Source: Psychrobacter sp. 4Dc (GTDB lineage Bacteria > Pseudomonadota > Gammaproteobacteria > Pseudomonadales > Moraxellaceae). Taken from it: a stretch of 45,357 nucleotides of DNA. Shown here piece by piece: positions 26,688 through 34,910 of this stretch (within the stretch, counting starts at the first letter, position 1; the number at the start of each line of letters is the position of its first letter). The position numbers and the translations under genes were made by a program. The notes under the pieces are model-generated. The model was not told the DNA's origin. It saw nothing but the letters and a program-made list of their open reading frames with translations, and searched no databases. The stretch spans positions 1 to 45,357 of the forward strand of contig NZ_PJAT01000090.1 in the NCBI RefSeq assembly GCF_002836715.1, in the 5' to 3' direction.

Positions 26688-28478
26688 TTAGGCGGTCGCT
26701 GCTTGGTCTTGGTACTTTAGACCAATGGTTCTTAGCTTCCCTTTGTCATCGACTTCCTTAATAACCAATGACCATTCATCGCTTATCACAACAGTATCGC
26801 CTGACACTGGCGCAGTACCTAAGTGTGATTTCACGTACTCGGCCACCGTCTGCTCCCACATGTTTTTTGCGCTGTCTTCATCGGACGTTTTAAGTGTTTT
26901 TACCAATGTCTCAGACGCCATAATTCCTGTAAAAAATGGCAAGTCTCCAAGCTTAACACTTGGTGATAGCAACCAATCGCCATAGAAGTCATCGATAGCT
27001 TTGCGATCTAATGTCGTGTCATTAAAAATCTTAGCGATTTTGCTAGCGTGATTACCTCTCATCGCATACCAGACACTGTCACCGAATTTTAGCTTTGTGT
27101 TGTCATCGACTACTACGATTTGCTGATTACGGACTAGCGCAAAGACACTGATTTCATCTGGGTTAATACCTTTGGAGATACCCATAGGATGACGCCCAAT
27201 GGCAAATGCGCCCGACTTTGCCTCAAACTCATACAGCGTGATACTGGCCTTATCGGATACCCAGACTTCATGCTCCTCTTTTGGGTCTTTATTGGTCGGA
27301 ATACGTACTTTAAACAGATTGGCCATCGTCGGGATGGTTGTACCTTGCAAAATCAACGACAGAACCACGACGCCAAAGGCAATATCAAACAGCATAAAGG
27401 CGTTATCTATCCCAGCCATGACGGGTAAAATTGCCAAGGTAATAGGCACTGCACCGCGCAAACCAACCCAAGAGATAAACCCAATCTCTCTGTCTTTAAA
27501 TTTGAAAGGTTTTACGCTGGTATAGACGGCAATAGGACGCGCGACAAAGATCATAAAGAGCGCGATTGCAACCGAATAATGCCAGACATTGAGGACGTTT
27601 GATGGAGTGACCAGCAGTCCTAATACTACGAAAAGCACTGCTTGTGATAGCCAAGCAAAGCTGTCCATCACTCGCATGACATGTTCTGTTGAGCGCACCT
27701 TGTGGTTGCCGATTAACACACCAGTGAGGTATACCGCCAAAAATCCACTGCCGCCAATAAGATTGGTCGCGGCGAACACAGCCAAGCCAGCGGAGAGGAT
27801 TAAAATGGCGTACATGCCTTCTGCTAAATGCACCTTGGGCAATAATCGGGATAAAAAATAACCGAACAATAAGCCCATGCCTAGCCCAAAGCTCAGCTGC
27901 TGTAGCAATAAAACTAAAAAGCCAAATACTGTCTGACCATCAGGATCAACATTTAGCGCAATCAAACCAGTGACTAACAAAATAGCCAAGGGATCGTTGG
28001 CACCAGACTCAAGTTCAAGCGTTGCTTGTACACGGTCATTAAGCTTGACGCCGCCATTACGTAATAGAGAAAATACCGCTGCTGCATCGGTTGAGCCGAC
28101 AATTGCTGCCATCAGTAGACCAAAACGCCAATCGACATCGAGCAGCCAAGTGACAAACACCCCTAGCACCATGACCGTGACCAACACGCCCCACGTGGCC
28201 AGCGTAATCGCAGGTTTTAGACCCACTCGAAATGATTTAAAGGATGTACGTAAACCACCATCTAGCAAGATACAGGCTAAGGCGGCCTGCCCAACGAAAT
28301 TGGCTAGCGCATATTGAGAGAACTCAATACCCAAGATACCCTGCTCGCCTGCCAACATACCCACTATCAAAAACAGCAACAACAATGGTACGCCTAAGCG
28401 CGCCGATAATGTACTCGCCATGATACTGGCGAAAATTAGTACTGCGCCTACGAGATACAGGATATTTAAGGTATCCAT
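26688..28478 (-). CDS. nhaP2: K+/H+ antiporter, NhaP2/CvrA type
   Basis: This 596-residue protein has about 12 membrane helices of the CPA1 sodium/hydrogen exchanger family. Its conserved acidic region is ELESGANDPLAILLVTGL. The cytoplasmic C-terminal part (from about residue 390) contains a TrkA-C-type domain (GISKGINPDEISVFALVRNQ) and a further transporter-associated domain near the end. This matches NhaP2/CvrA, which exports K+ in exchange for protons and is controlled by cytoplasmic ligands. It stands alone. An IS5-family element lies 150 bases upstream of its start and may affect its expression. Confidence 0.9.
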   Translation of the reverse strand: MDTLNILYLVGAVLIFASIMASTLSARLGVPLLLLFLIVGMLAGEQGILGIEFSQYALANFVGQAALACILLDGGLRTSFKSFRVGLKPAITLATWGVLVTVMVLGVFVTWLLDVDWRFGLLMAAIVGSTDAAAVFSLLRNGGVKLNDRVQATLELESGANDPLAILLVTGLIALNVDPDGQTVFGFLVLLLQQLSFGLGMGLLFGYFLSRLLPKVHLAEGMYAILILSAGLAVFAATNLIGGSGFLAVYLTGVLIGNHKVRSTEHVMRVMDSFAWLSQAVLFVVLGLLVTPSNVLNVWHYSVAIALFMIFVARPIAVYTSVKPFKFKDREIGFISWVGLRGAVPITLAILPVMAGIDNAFMLFDIAFGVVVLSLILQGTTIPTMANLFKVRIPTNKDPKEEHEVWVSDKASITLYEFEAKSGAFAIGRHPMGISKGINPDEISVFALVRNQQIVVVDDNTKLKFGDSVWYAMRGNHASKIAKIFNDTTLDRKAIDDFYGDWLLSPSVKLGDLPFFTGIMASETLVKTLKTSDEDSAKNMWEQTVAEYVKSHLGTAPVSGDTVVISDEWSLVIKEVDDKGKLRTIGLKYQDQAATA

Positions 28479-28643
28479 TTTTTTTGAGCCCTACTTTTTA
28501 TTATTAAGAATAGTAATTGATTGCGATGGGTTTTTCGTTATCTTGCTGTTAGTAAATATTACACCAGTGAGCCTATCATAAGCGGCCGTTATTCAAAATA
28601 TGAATGACAATTATTTATAATGACATTAGGGCGTGTTGAACAT

Positions 28644-29396
28644 TCATAATTTGAGCCAGATATAAGCACAAGCAAGAGCGACCGTATTTTCATAACTCTG
28701 CTTGAGCTTATCAAATCTAGTGGCAACCGCCCTATACTGTTTTAGCTTAGCGAAAGCGTTTTCTACTAGATGCCTGGCTTTATATAAGTCCCAGTCCATA
28801 TGGTCGTTAGAAGACTGAGTGTTTCGTTTTCGAGGGATGTTATCCTGCGTCCCTGCTTGTTCAATATGGGCTCGTAGTGCATCAGAATCGTAGCCTTTAT
28901 CGGCACATAAAACCTCTGTATCATTCAAGTCAACCTTGTCTACTAAATCAGGTGCGACTTTAACATCGTGGGTTGTGCCATCTGACAAGATAAAGGTAAT
29001 CGGATTGCCATGCGCATCAACTGCTAAGTGAATCTTGGTCGCGCGGCCTGCCACACTTTTGCCAATGGATTGTAGGTTCTCATTGCCACTACTGCTGTGC
29101 TGATGCGCTTTAATATGAGTGCCATCGATAAAGACCCACTCAAGGTCTGCGTCTTTGATCAGTAACGTAAATAATGCAATCAGCTTATTACTGCGAAACC
29201 AGCGCTGGTAAGCTTTATAGATGGTATTAGGCTTGCCAAAATACTCGGGTAAGTCGCGCCAAGGACAGCCAACACGCATGCGATAAAGCACGCCTTCAAC
29301 CGTTTGTCTAAGATTTCCTTTGTCATAGATATTAAGTTCTAGTAATATAGGTTTCAGTCTTGTCCAGTGTTCATCTTTGAGCATAGTGCGAGGCAT
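28644..29396 (-). CDS. IS5-family transposase (DDE)
   Basis: This 250-residue transposase is in one uninterrupted frame, whereas many IS427 elements need a frameshift. An N-terminal DUF4096-like region (PILLELNIYDKGNLRQ; GCPWRDLPEYFGKPNTIY) precedes the catalytic core. That core has D91 (VFIDGTHIKAH), D166 (VLCADKGYDSDAL) and E212 (HLVENAFAKLKQYRAVATR). All three catalytic residues and the Y-(2)-R-(3)-E-(6)-K pattern are present, so the element could be active. The start codon overlaps one arm of a long inverted repeat. Confidence 0.93.
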   Translation of the reverse strand: MPRTMLKDEHWTRLKPILLELNIYDKGNLRQTVEGVLYRMRVGCPWRDLPEYFGKPNTIYKAYQRWFRSNKLIALFTLLIKDADLEWVFIDGTHIKAHQHSSSGNENLQSIGKSVAGRATKIHLAVDAHGNPITFILSDGTTHDVKVAPDLVDKVDLNDTEVLCADKGYDSDALRAHIEQAGTQDNIPRKRNTQSSNDHMDWDLYKARHLVENAFAKLKQYRAVATRFDKLKQSYENTVALACAYIWLKL

Positions 29397-29447
29397 AGCG
29401 AACGATATCTTTTTTGTGTGAGAACTTAAAGATTAACCGTTCGCTAT
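29395..29447. repeat. Inverted repeat enclosing the transposase leader
   Basis: ATAGCGAACG (29395-29404) and CGTTCGCTAT (29438-29447) are perfect 10-base arms, 33 bases apart. In a minus-strand transcript entering from outside, the downstream arm includes the first two bases of the transposase ATG. The hairpin would mask translation initiation. Confidence 0.75.
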
Positions 29448-29617
29448 TTTTTTTGCCATTAATTTATACCCAATGTTCAACACGCCCTAGCATCACCATC
29501 AGAACTAACAGCCAATACTAAATCAATAAAAATACTTCAATAAAAAACGCTCTAATATTAAAGTTAAGCTTATAAAATGCTATTGCTGCGCTAAAAGAGT
29601 TTACCTCTTAATATTAC

Positions 29618-29953
29618 TTAACCTTGAATGTATTGCCATGTCAGTACCAGAATCGCAGCCGCCACCGTCCAAGCGACCACACCTAATAGCAGTGCCTTGT
29701 ATAAACTCATATAACTGATGCTAAAAAACACCACAAAGGTATAAATCAAATGCGGTATGACGCCAAGCATACTGAATATCAGCGCGACCTTTAAATCAGC
29801 GGGACTGCGCTCAGTACCAACGATAAAGTGACTGATTAACGTAAAAGTGGGGAATAGTGGCGCAAGTGCCGCCAAATAGAAAAATCGGGTTTGGGCGAAC
29901 ATTTGAATCGCCAGTACCATCAATGCGCCGATAAGCATTTTTAACCAAATCAC
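29618..29953 (-). CDS. glpM: GlpM-family membrane protein
   Basis: This 111-residue protein has four membrane helices and a pattern matching Pseudomonas GlpM (FFYLAALAPLFPTFTLISHF, then IVGTERSPADLKVALIFSML). GlpM has been linked to alginate production and glycerol metabolism in Pseudomonas, but its biochemical function is not established. No glp genes are nearby here. It lies between the IS5 element and a decarboxylase gene on the same strand, with no clear operon partner. Confidence 0.75.
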   Translation of the reverse strand: MIWLKMLIGALMVLAIQMFAQTRFFYLAALAPLFPTFTLISHFIVGTERSPADLKVALIFSMLGVIPHLIYTFVVFFSISYMSLYKALLLGVVAWTVAAAILVLTWQYIQG

Positions 29954-30074
29954 GACGGGGCCATCTCCTGTTGACTATAAAGGCTGAACGTAGCCTAATC
30001 CGCCATAATACTAAAGTCTGCCAACTGACATAAGAGCAATTGCTGATTAATTAATCCGTATGATAAAAAAATGC

Positions 30075-30108
30075 AAAAAACCCCATCTCGCTATTTTGCT
30101 AAATGGGG
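30075..30108 (-). terminator. Terminator after the decarboxylase gene
   Basis: On the minus strand the arms CCCCAT and ATGGGG, extended inward by further pairs, are followed by six T residues. The hairpin lies about 35 bases after the stop of the decarboxylase gene at 30144. Confidence 0.85.
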
Positions 30109-30143
30109 CTGTTACTTCTATTAAGTAAGCTTTTACGAATGAC

Positions 30144-31814
30144 TTAGTCCTTTTTTGGCTTTAGTGCCGCGCTGATGTCTGCTAGCAATGGCGGGATATC
30201 ATGCTTGTCTGCAATCACCTCGATCATTACTAGCTTATCGGTAGTCGCAGCAGCTTTGTCGAGAGCAGATTTTAGCTCGCCTGCTGTCTCTGCTTTGAGT
30301 AGTACACTATTTTCTTCTGTCGCACCAAACGCTCGCGGCATGATTTGCCAATCGCATTTAGGAATATCGTTATAGTATTGGTTTTCGCCATGAATTGCGC
30401 GCTCTACCGTATAACCGTCATTGTTGATTAAGACGATTACAGGGTTGATGCGCTCTTGAATCATGACCGCTAGCTCTTGGATTGTTAGCAATGCTGAACC
30501 GTCCCCAATTAATAACACACTGCGCTTATCTGGTGATGCAATCGCCGCGCCCAAGCTGGCTGGCAACGTGTAACCAATTGAGCCCCACATCGGCTGTCCA
30601 TATGACGTTACCCCTTCTGGCAGACGCACATCACTGATACCAAAATAGGCAGTCCCTTGTTCAGAAAACACCAAGTTATTGTGGTCTAAGCGGTCAGCGA
30701 TAATATGCCATAAATCATCTTGGCGGATAGCCTCACTGTCTTTACCTTTTTGTTCATGCGGCTTAACTTCTTCACAGAAAGGTTTTGGTACGATATTAAT
30801 GCCAGAGGTCATCACTTCATGTAGGGCCTGCAGCGCATCTTTTAGCGCAATCGGTGCAAAGTTCTTACCACTGATAGAAGCACGCTCATAATGCAAGTCT
30901 ACGACCACATCTTCATTGATATCTTGGCTAAACCCTGCGGTAGTAGTGTCAGTGTATTGCACCCCTACTTTTATGAGACATTCGCAGTTTTCTACCGCAT
31001 CTTTGACAATTGGACGCGAAGCAACACCCGCATAAGTGCCTGCCCAACGATCGCTATTTTCATCAAGCAGTGTCTTGCCCCAAGATAGCGTGGTATAAGG
31101 AATATCGGTATCAACGATCAATGCTTTGAGCTGTGACTGCAATCCCAAACGATGCACCATCAAATCTGCCATTAATGTCGTGGTCTTGTTTGGCAAAAAC
31201 TCTGTTAATGCTTGCTTAAAATCTGATAATGCCGCTTGGCTAGTAATGTCTTCTTGACTATCGATCAACTTAGTCGTTGGTGGATAGATAGGCTGACGAG
31301 CAACATCTGGTGATAATAGTAAGTAACCTGGGCGATGCTTTTTGAGAATTAAGCGAATTACTCTATCAATTTCTGAGGCAGCGTTCTCAGGAGTAAGCTG
31401 CGCACGGGCTACCGTCACAGGCTCAACCATCTTAATAAAATGATTGAATACGCCATCGCCAAGCGAATGATGAATACGGCGCTTTGAGTCTTGTAGCGCT
31501 GTGCTTGGTGCACCTACGATATGCAATACCGGTGCGTACTCAGCAAAAGAACCTGCGGTCGCGTTAATCGCTGACAGCTCGCCTACACCAAAGGTTGTCA
31601 CCATGGCGGCAAACCCACGCTCGCGTGCATAGCCATCGGCAGCATAGCCAGCATTTAGCTCATTGGTATTACCCACCCAGCGCAGCTTGTCAGAGGCGAG
31701 AACGTTATCCAAAAAAGTTAAGTTAAAATCACCAGGTACGCCAAATATCTCAGATGCGCCCGCTTCTGCGACACGATCAAACAAATAATCAGCGATGGTA
31801 TATTGTTGACTCAT
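30144..31814 (-). CDS. Pyruvate / indolepyruvate decarboxylase-like thiamine-diphosphate enzyme
   Basis: This 556-residue protein has the decarboxylase signatures EIFGVPGDFNLTFLD, the activating Glu in NELNAGYAADGYAR, and the HH pair in SKRRIHHSLGDG that marks pyruvate and aryl-pyruvate decarboxylases. The cofactor motif is GDGSALLTIQELA, then LINNDGY. It converts a 2-keto acid to an aldehyde and CO2. Without a search I cannot separate pyruvate, indolepyruvate, phenylpyruvate or branched 2-keto acids as the substrate. It is a single-gene unit with its own terminator, and it is a second TPP decarboxylase in this window, clearly different from the AruI-like one. Confidence 0.85.
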   Translation of the reverse strand: MSQQYTIADYLFDRVAEAGASEIFGVPGDFNLTFLDNVLASDKLRWVGNTNELNAGYAADGYARERGFAAMVTTFGVGELSAINATAGSFAEYAPVLHIVGAPSTALQDSKRRIHHSLGDGVFNHFIKMVEPVTVARAQLTPENAASEIDRVIRLILKKHRPGYLLLSPDVARQPIYPPTTKLIDSQEDITSQAALSDFKQALTEFLPNKTTTLMADLMVHRLGLQSQLKALIVDTDIPYTTLSWGKTLLDENSDRWAGTYAGVASRPIVKDAVENCECLIKVGVQYTDTTTAGFSQDINEDVVVDLHYERASISGKNFAPIALKDALQALHEVMTSGINIVPKPFCEEVKPHEQKGKDSEAIRQDDLWHIIADRLDHNNLVFSEQGTAYFGISDVRLPEGVTSYGQPMWGSIGYTLPASLGAAIASPDKRSVLLIGDGSALLTIQELAVMIQERINPVIVLINNDGYTVERAIHGENQYYNDIPKCDWQIMPRAFGATEENSVLLKAETAGELKSALDKAAATTDKLVMIEVIADKHDIPPLLADISAALKPKKD

Positions 31815-32009
31815 TTTTTATCCTTATGACTTATCTTTGTAAGTATTGATAATTGTGAATATGATTACTGTTAAATTATAAAGTGCGTCCCAGCTTATTT
31901 ATGTACTACAAAGCTTTTGGAATACATATTATAATAAACCGTTATAACATATATCTATGGCTAGAAGACATGCCTATTTTAATAACTTTAATTTTTTTCG
32001 TCATAGGTG

Positions 32010-32037
32010 TTGACACCTAAAAAAAACTGCGTATAAT
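32010..32037 (+). promoter_or_regulatory. Promoter of the tRNA-Gly gene
   Basis: TTGACA (32010-32015) and TATAAT (32032-32037) match consensus exactly, with a 16-base spacer, about 38 bases before the tRNA. The -35 box lies inside the palindrome AGGTGT-TG-ACACCT (32005-32018). Confidence 0.9.
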
Positions 32038-32074
32038 ACGCCTTCATCAACTGACGATAGTTAATTGATAATTA

Positions 32075-32149
32075 GCGGGAATAGCTCAGTGGTAGAGCAT
32101 AACCTTGCCAAGGTTGGGGTCGAGAGTTCGAATCTCTTTTCCCGCTCCA
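32075..32149 (+). tRNA. tRNA-Gly (anticodon GCC)
   Basis: The cloverleaf is readable by eye. The acceptor arms GCGGGAA and TTCCCGC are followed by encoded T-CCA. The D-arm is GCTC...GAGC, the anticodon stem CAACC-type arms surround TTGCCAA with anticodon GCC, and the T-arm contains GTTCGAAT. It is 75 bases with CCA. A consensus promoter precedes it and a terminator follows. Confidence 0.97.
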
Positions 32150-32170
32150 AATATGGCTTGAAAGAGCACT

Positions 32171-32210
32171 AAAATCCTCACTTCTTATTTAAGAAGTGAG
32201 GATTTTTTTT
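32171..32210 (+). terminator. Terminator after tRNA-Gly
   Basis: The 16-base arms AAAATCCTCACTTCTT (32171-32186) and AAGAAGTGAGGATTTT (32191-32206) pair perfectly around ATTT and run into eight T residues. Confidence 0.93.
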
Positions 32211-32580
32211 GCCTGATTTTCGGGGTCTACAACGTTTTTATATCTTATTGACCAATCAAACCATAATGAAAAAGCACCTATTGTTTATAGAGGTAGAAGA
32301 CGACTACCCCTTCATATAGTCAGCCATTCAAGACCTAACTTCTAAGACTGTCTACATACTTAAGACCCCGCAATCGGGGTATGTAAGGTACATGTAAGGT
32401 ACACAGACTAAAGCATTCCTACCTTCATACAAGCAAAAAGCAATAGAGGTAACGATTTTCTGAAAACACCTCCGGCGTGGCTATAATCTATTTCGCTCTG
32501 CTAATGATAGGAGAGCTATTATTTGATAATTCTACATGGGTGAAAGCAACCCACGTAGAAGCTTTCCTACATGCTGCTTA
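32211..32580. repeat. Gene-free stretch with a hairpin and an 11-bp tandem repeat
   Basis: No gene is supported here. ATGTAAGGTAC is repeated exactly in tandem at 32381-32391 and 32392-32402, directly after the small hairpin ACCCCG-CAAT-CGGGGT (32365-32380). The open frames at 32477-32784 lie opposite the dehydrogenase gene's 3' end and look like shadows. Confidence 0.5.
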
Positions 32581-33876
32581 TCAATTTGGTATCACCCGCC
32601 AAATGGTATTAGAAAGGTCATCGGCAACGATGAGTGCCCCTTTTGGATCCACTGTCACGCCTACTGGTCGACCAAAGGTTTTGCCATTCTCTCCCTGAAA
32701 TCCAGTGACAAAGTTAACTGGGTCTCCAGCTGGTTTCCCGTTGCTGAATGGGACGAACACTACGTCATAACCCGCTGGGTCTGAACGGTTCCAGCTGCCA
32801 TGCTCACCGATGAATGCGCCTTCGCTGAACTTGCCGCCCATGGTTGTCGTTGAGAAAGCTATACCTAAAGGAGCTTTGTGCGACCCAAGGCTGTAGTCTG
32901 GAGCAATCGCGGCGGCTACCATATCAGGTTGCTCTGGCTTGACCCGCGGATCAACATTTTGTCCCCAATAGCTGTAGGGCCAACCATAAAACTTACCCTC
33001 TTGAACTGAGGTCAAGTAATCAGGTACCAATCGTGGACCGAGCTCATCACGTTCGTTGATCACGGCCCATAACTGGTTAGTACCAGGCAGGATAGCTAAC
33101 GCCGTTGGATTACGCAGACCGGTTGCATAAGGTCGGTGAGCACCGCTTTTGGCATCGATTTCCCAGACCATGGCACGATCCGCCTCTACATCCAGTCCGT
33201 TTTCAGTAATATTGCTGTTGGAACCAATGCCCACGTACAGGAATTGCCCATCCGGACTGGCCGTCATCGCCTTGGTCCAGTGATGATTGACCATGCTAGG
33301 CAGGTCGGTGAGTTTGCGTGGCGGTCCACTAGCGGTGGTCTGTCCGGGCTGATAATCGAATTGCACTACCGCATCTTGATTGGCAACGTACAGTTGATCT
33401 TCGATTAGTGCAAGACCATAAGGCGCATTCAGATTCTCGGCGAATACAGTACGTGTCTCGTAAGTGCCGTCGTCATTACTGTCGCGCAGAAGAGTCAGAC
33501 GGTTACCTCCTTTAACGGATGTAGTACCTTTAGCCTTAAAATAAGTAGCAATAATGTCTTTAGGACGTAGCTTGGGTGCACCACCGCCCTTGCCCTCAGC
33601 AATCAGTATGTCACCATTGGGCAAAACTAGCATCTGCCGTGGAATCTGAAGGTCAGTGGCAATGGCTGTGATTTTATAACCTGACGGCACTATAGGTCGG
33701 TTATCACCCCAACCTGCTGGCTCAGCTATTTTTAAAGTAGGTAATAAGCCGCGTTGAGCTTCAGGCAAGGTTGGATTAGCACCTAACTGTTCTGCATCGT
33801 TTACATTATTTTCGCCACATGCGCTTAAGAGAGCAGCGACTAAAAAAGATATCGATAAGATATTGAGTGATTTCAT
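32581..33876 (-). CDS. PQQ-type sugar / sorbosone dehydrogenase lipoprotein
   Basis: This 431-residue exported protein has a lipoprotein signal (LVAALLSAC, Cys20), so it should be anchored in the envelope facing the periplasm. The rest is a beta-propeller of the soluble glucose/sorbosone dehydrogenase family. Motifs are GYKITAIATDLQIPRQMLVL, DILIAEG, APYGLALIEDQLYVAN, GLRNPTALAILPG, GWPYSYWG and HKAPLGIAFS. Such enzymes oxidise sugars or aldehydes with PQQ. It overlaps the DUF2231 gene by four bases (33873-33876), so the two are coupled. A pqqA gene and a ruined pqqB lie just beyond. Cofactor use is inferred from family and context. Confidence 0.85.
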   Translation of the reverse strand: MKSLNILSISFLVAALLSACGENNVNDAEQLGANPTLPEAQRGLLPTLKIAEPAGWGDNRPIVPSGYKITAIATDLQIPRQMLVLPNGDILIAEGKGGGAPKLRPKDIIATYFKAKGTTSVKGGNRLTLLRDSNDDGTYETRTVFAENLNAPYGLALIEDQLYVANQDAVVQFDYQPGQTTASGPPRKLTDLPSMVNHHWTKAMTASPDGQFLYVGIGSNSNITENGLDVEADRAMVWEIDAKSGAHRPYATGLRNPTALAILPGTNQLWAVINERDELGPRLVPDYLTSVQEGKFYGWPYSYWGQNVDPRVKPEQPDMVAAAIAPDYSLGSHKAPLGIAFSTTTMGGKFSEGAFIGEHGSWNRSDPAGYDVVFVPFSNGKPAGDPVNFVTGFQGENGKTFGRPVGVTVDPKGALIVADDLSNTIWRVIPN

Positions 33877-34301
33877 CTTACACCTCCAATGCGCCAGCTT
33901 GTGAGGCCAATCCAGGTTGCAATGCAGGCCAGAATGACAGTGATAACAGATAGAATAAGCCCAGTCGGCATACTGGCCCAGACATCCTTTGCATGGATAA
34001 ATGAGTTGAGGATACCTAGTACAAAGGTGACCAGTAGCAACAGAAAATAAGCCACTGGTGTACCCATGCGCTTATCAGCGCGAACTAGAGATAAAATTGA
34101 GCCTAGCATGGCCAAACCATTGAATACCAGCGCACCTATAAGCATCCAAGAAGCGAAGTTTTTCCATTGCAGCTCGTAGCTGGACCAATAGGCGTAATCG
34201 TTAAGTAAGACTCCGATAAACAGAGGCACCATTCCGGCTAAAAAAAACGCATGCAGCGGGTGCAGCGCGGTGCCGGAGTGTCGGGCAACAGCACTAGTCA
34301 T
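33873..34301 (-). CDS. DUF2231 membrane protein
   Basis: This 142-residue protein has four membrane helices. It opens with ALHPLHAFFLAGMVPLFIGVL, a typical DUF2231 beginning with a conserved HP pair, and its last residues overlap the start of the dehydrogenase gene in an ATGA. DUF2231 proteins often sit beside sorbosone-dehydrogenase-like genes. A role as membrane partner or electron acceptor for the periplasmic dehydrogenase is plausible, but no heme- or quinone-binding motif proves it. Confidence 0.75.
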   Translation of the reverse strand: MTSAVARHSGTALHPLHAFFLAGMVPLFIGVLLNDYAYWSSYELQWKNFASWMLIGALVFNGLAMLGSILSLVRADKRMGTPVAYFLLLLVTFVLGILNSFIHAKDVWASMPTGLILSVITVILACIATWIGLTSWRIGGVR

Positions 34302-34754
34302 GGCAGTTTCCTTGTTGATAGTAAATGAGGATTCGATCGACCGTACTGATTGTACTGGCCCGAACTACGCGTGATAGAATTTAAATTACATGAAATCAAA
34401 GCATGGCTTGAAACATACCAAAGCCAAGAGAGTTCTTCAATCTTTTTTTGGTTATTTAATGAACATAAGCTGGTTATTATTTCTTAAATGAGCATTAGCT
34501 ACAGTCTTTTTTGAATCACCGAACCTGAAGTCCACAATTAGCGTACTCCATCGACAACCTCCAAATACTAACTTCACAATTAGGGGCTTATTTATAAACA
34601 TAAGTAAACTTTACTGTTGCCGCTAAACTTCATAGCTAAAATATTCCAAGTTAACATCTAATAAATTGACAGCAGGGGTTAGGTTGTAATAGCATGAGGT
34701 ATTCCCTTTATTAATCTTGCCTATCAACTAGTAACATCATTCAAGAGCAATCTC
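34302..34754. promoter_or_regulatory. Divergent intergenic region between DUF2231 and pqqA
   Basis: About 450 AT-rich bases with no intact gene. TTGACA at 34676-34681 could be a -35 box for pqqA, but no good -10 is at the right distance. AAGAG at 34743-34747 is the pqqA ribosome-binding site. Some of this DNA may be gene debris. The minus-strand frame near 34400-34440 reads NSLGFGMFQAML but is soon broken, and I cannot assign it. Confidence 0.4.
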
Positions 34755-34829
34755 ATGCAGTGGACCAAACCAGCTTTTCAAGACATCCGTATCGGTTTTG
34801 AAGTTACTATGTATTTCGAAGCCCGTTAA
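34755..34829 (+). CDS. pqqA: PqqA, precursor peptide of pyrroloquinoline quinone
   Basis: This 24-residue peptide reads [20 protein letters not shown] followed by FEAR, an almost perfect PqqA. The Glu (E16) and Tyr (Y20) that are joined to make PQQ are present in the required E-x3-Y spacing, within the conserved GFEVTMY core. A ribosome-binding site is at 34743-34747 and a terminator-like hairpin follows at 34859. The rest of the pqq operon is not intact: the next segment is a decayed pqqB, and no pqqC, pqqD or pqqE is visible. The peptide could still be used if those genes are elsewhere. It is too short for ordinary gene calling. Confidence 0.93.
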   Translation: MQWTKPAFQDIRIGFEVTMYFEAR

Positions 34830-34858
34830 AATTTACTAAACTTACATCCATTAAAAAA

Positions 34859-34883
34859 CCCTAGTTCACTAGGGCTTTTTTTT
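34859..34883 (+). terminator. Terminator-like hairpin between pqqA and the pqqB remnant
   Basis: CCCTAG-TTCA-CTAGGG (34859-34874) is followed after one C by eight T residues. A hairpin between pqqA and pqqB is common and allows high pqqA expression with partial read-through. Confidence 0.85.
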
Positions 34884-34910
34884 GGAAATACTGATTTATT
34901 TTTACTTATG

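Larger units (their letters stand above)
28629..29487 (-). mobile_element. IS5-family (IS427-like) insertion sequence
   Basis: This 859-base element is bounded by perfect 16-base terminal inverted repeats, GGGCGTGTTGAACATT at 28629-28644 and its complement at 29472-29487. It is flanked by TA at 28627-28628 and 29488-29489, the target duplication expected for IS427-like elements. It contains one intact transposase gene. It sits between the antiporter and glpM genes without breaking a reading frame. Confidence 0.93.

Noticed and set aside
32075..32149. tRNA-Gly as attachment site of a genomic island
   Set aside because: No repeat of the tRNA 3' end and no integrase gene in the window.
32477..32784. 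Open frames downstream of the tRNA
   Set aside because: They are opposite the 3' part of the sorbosone dehydrogenase gene and lack coding signals.
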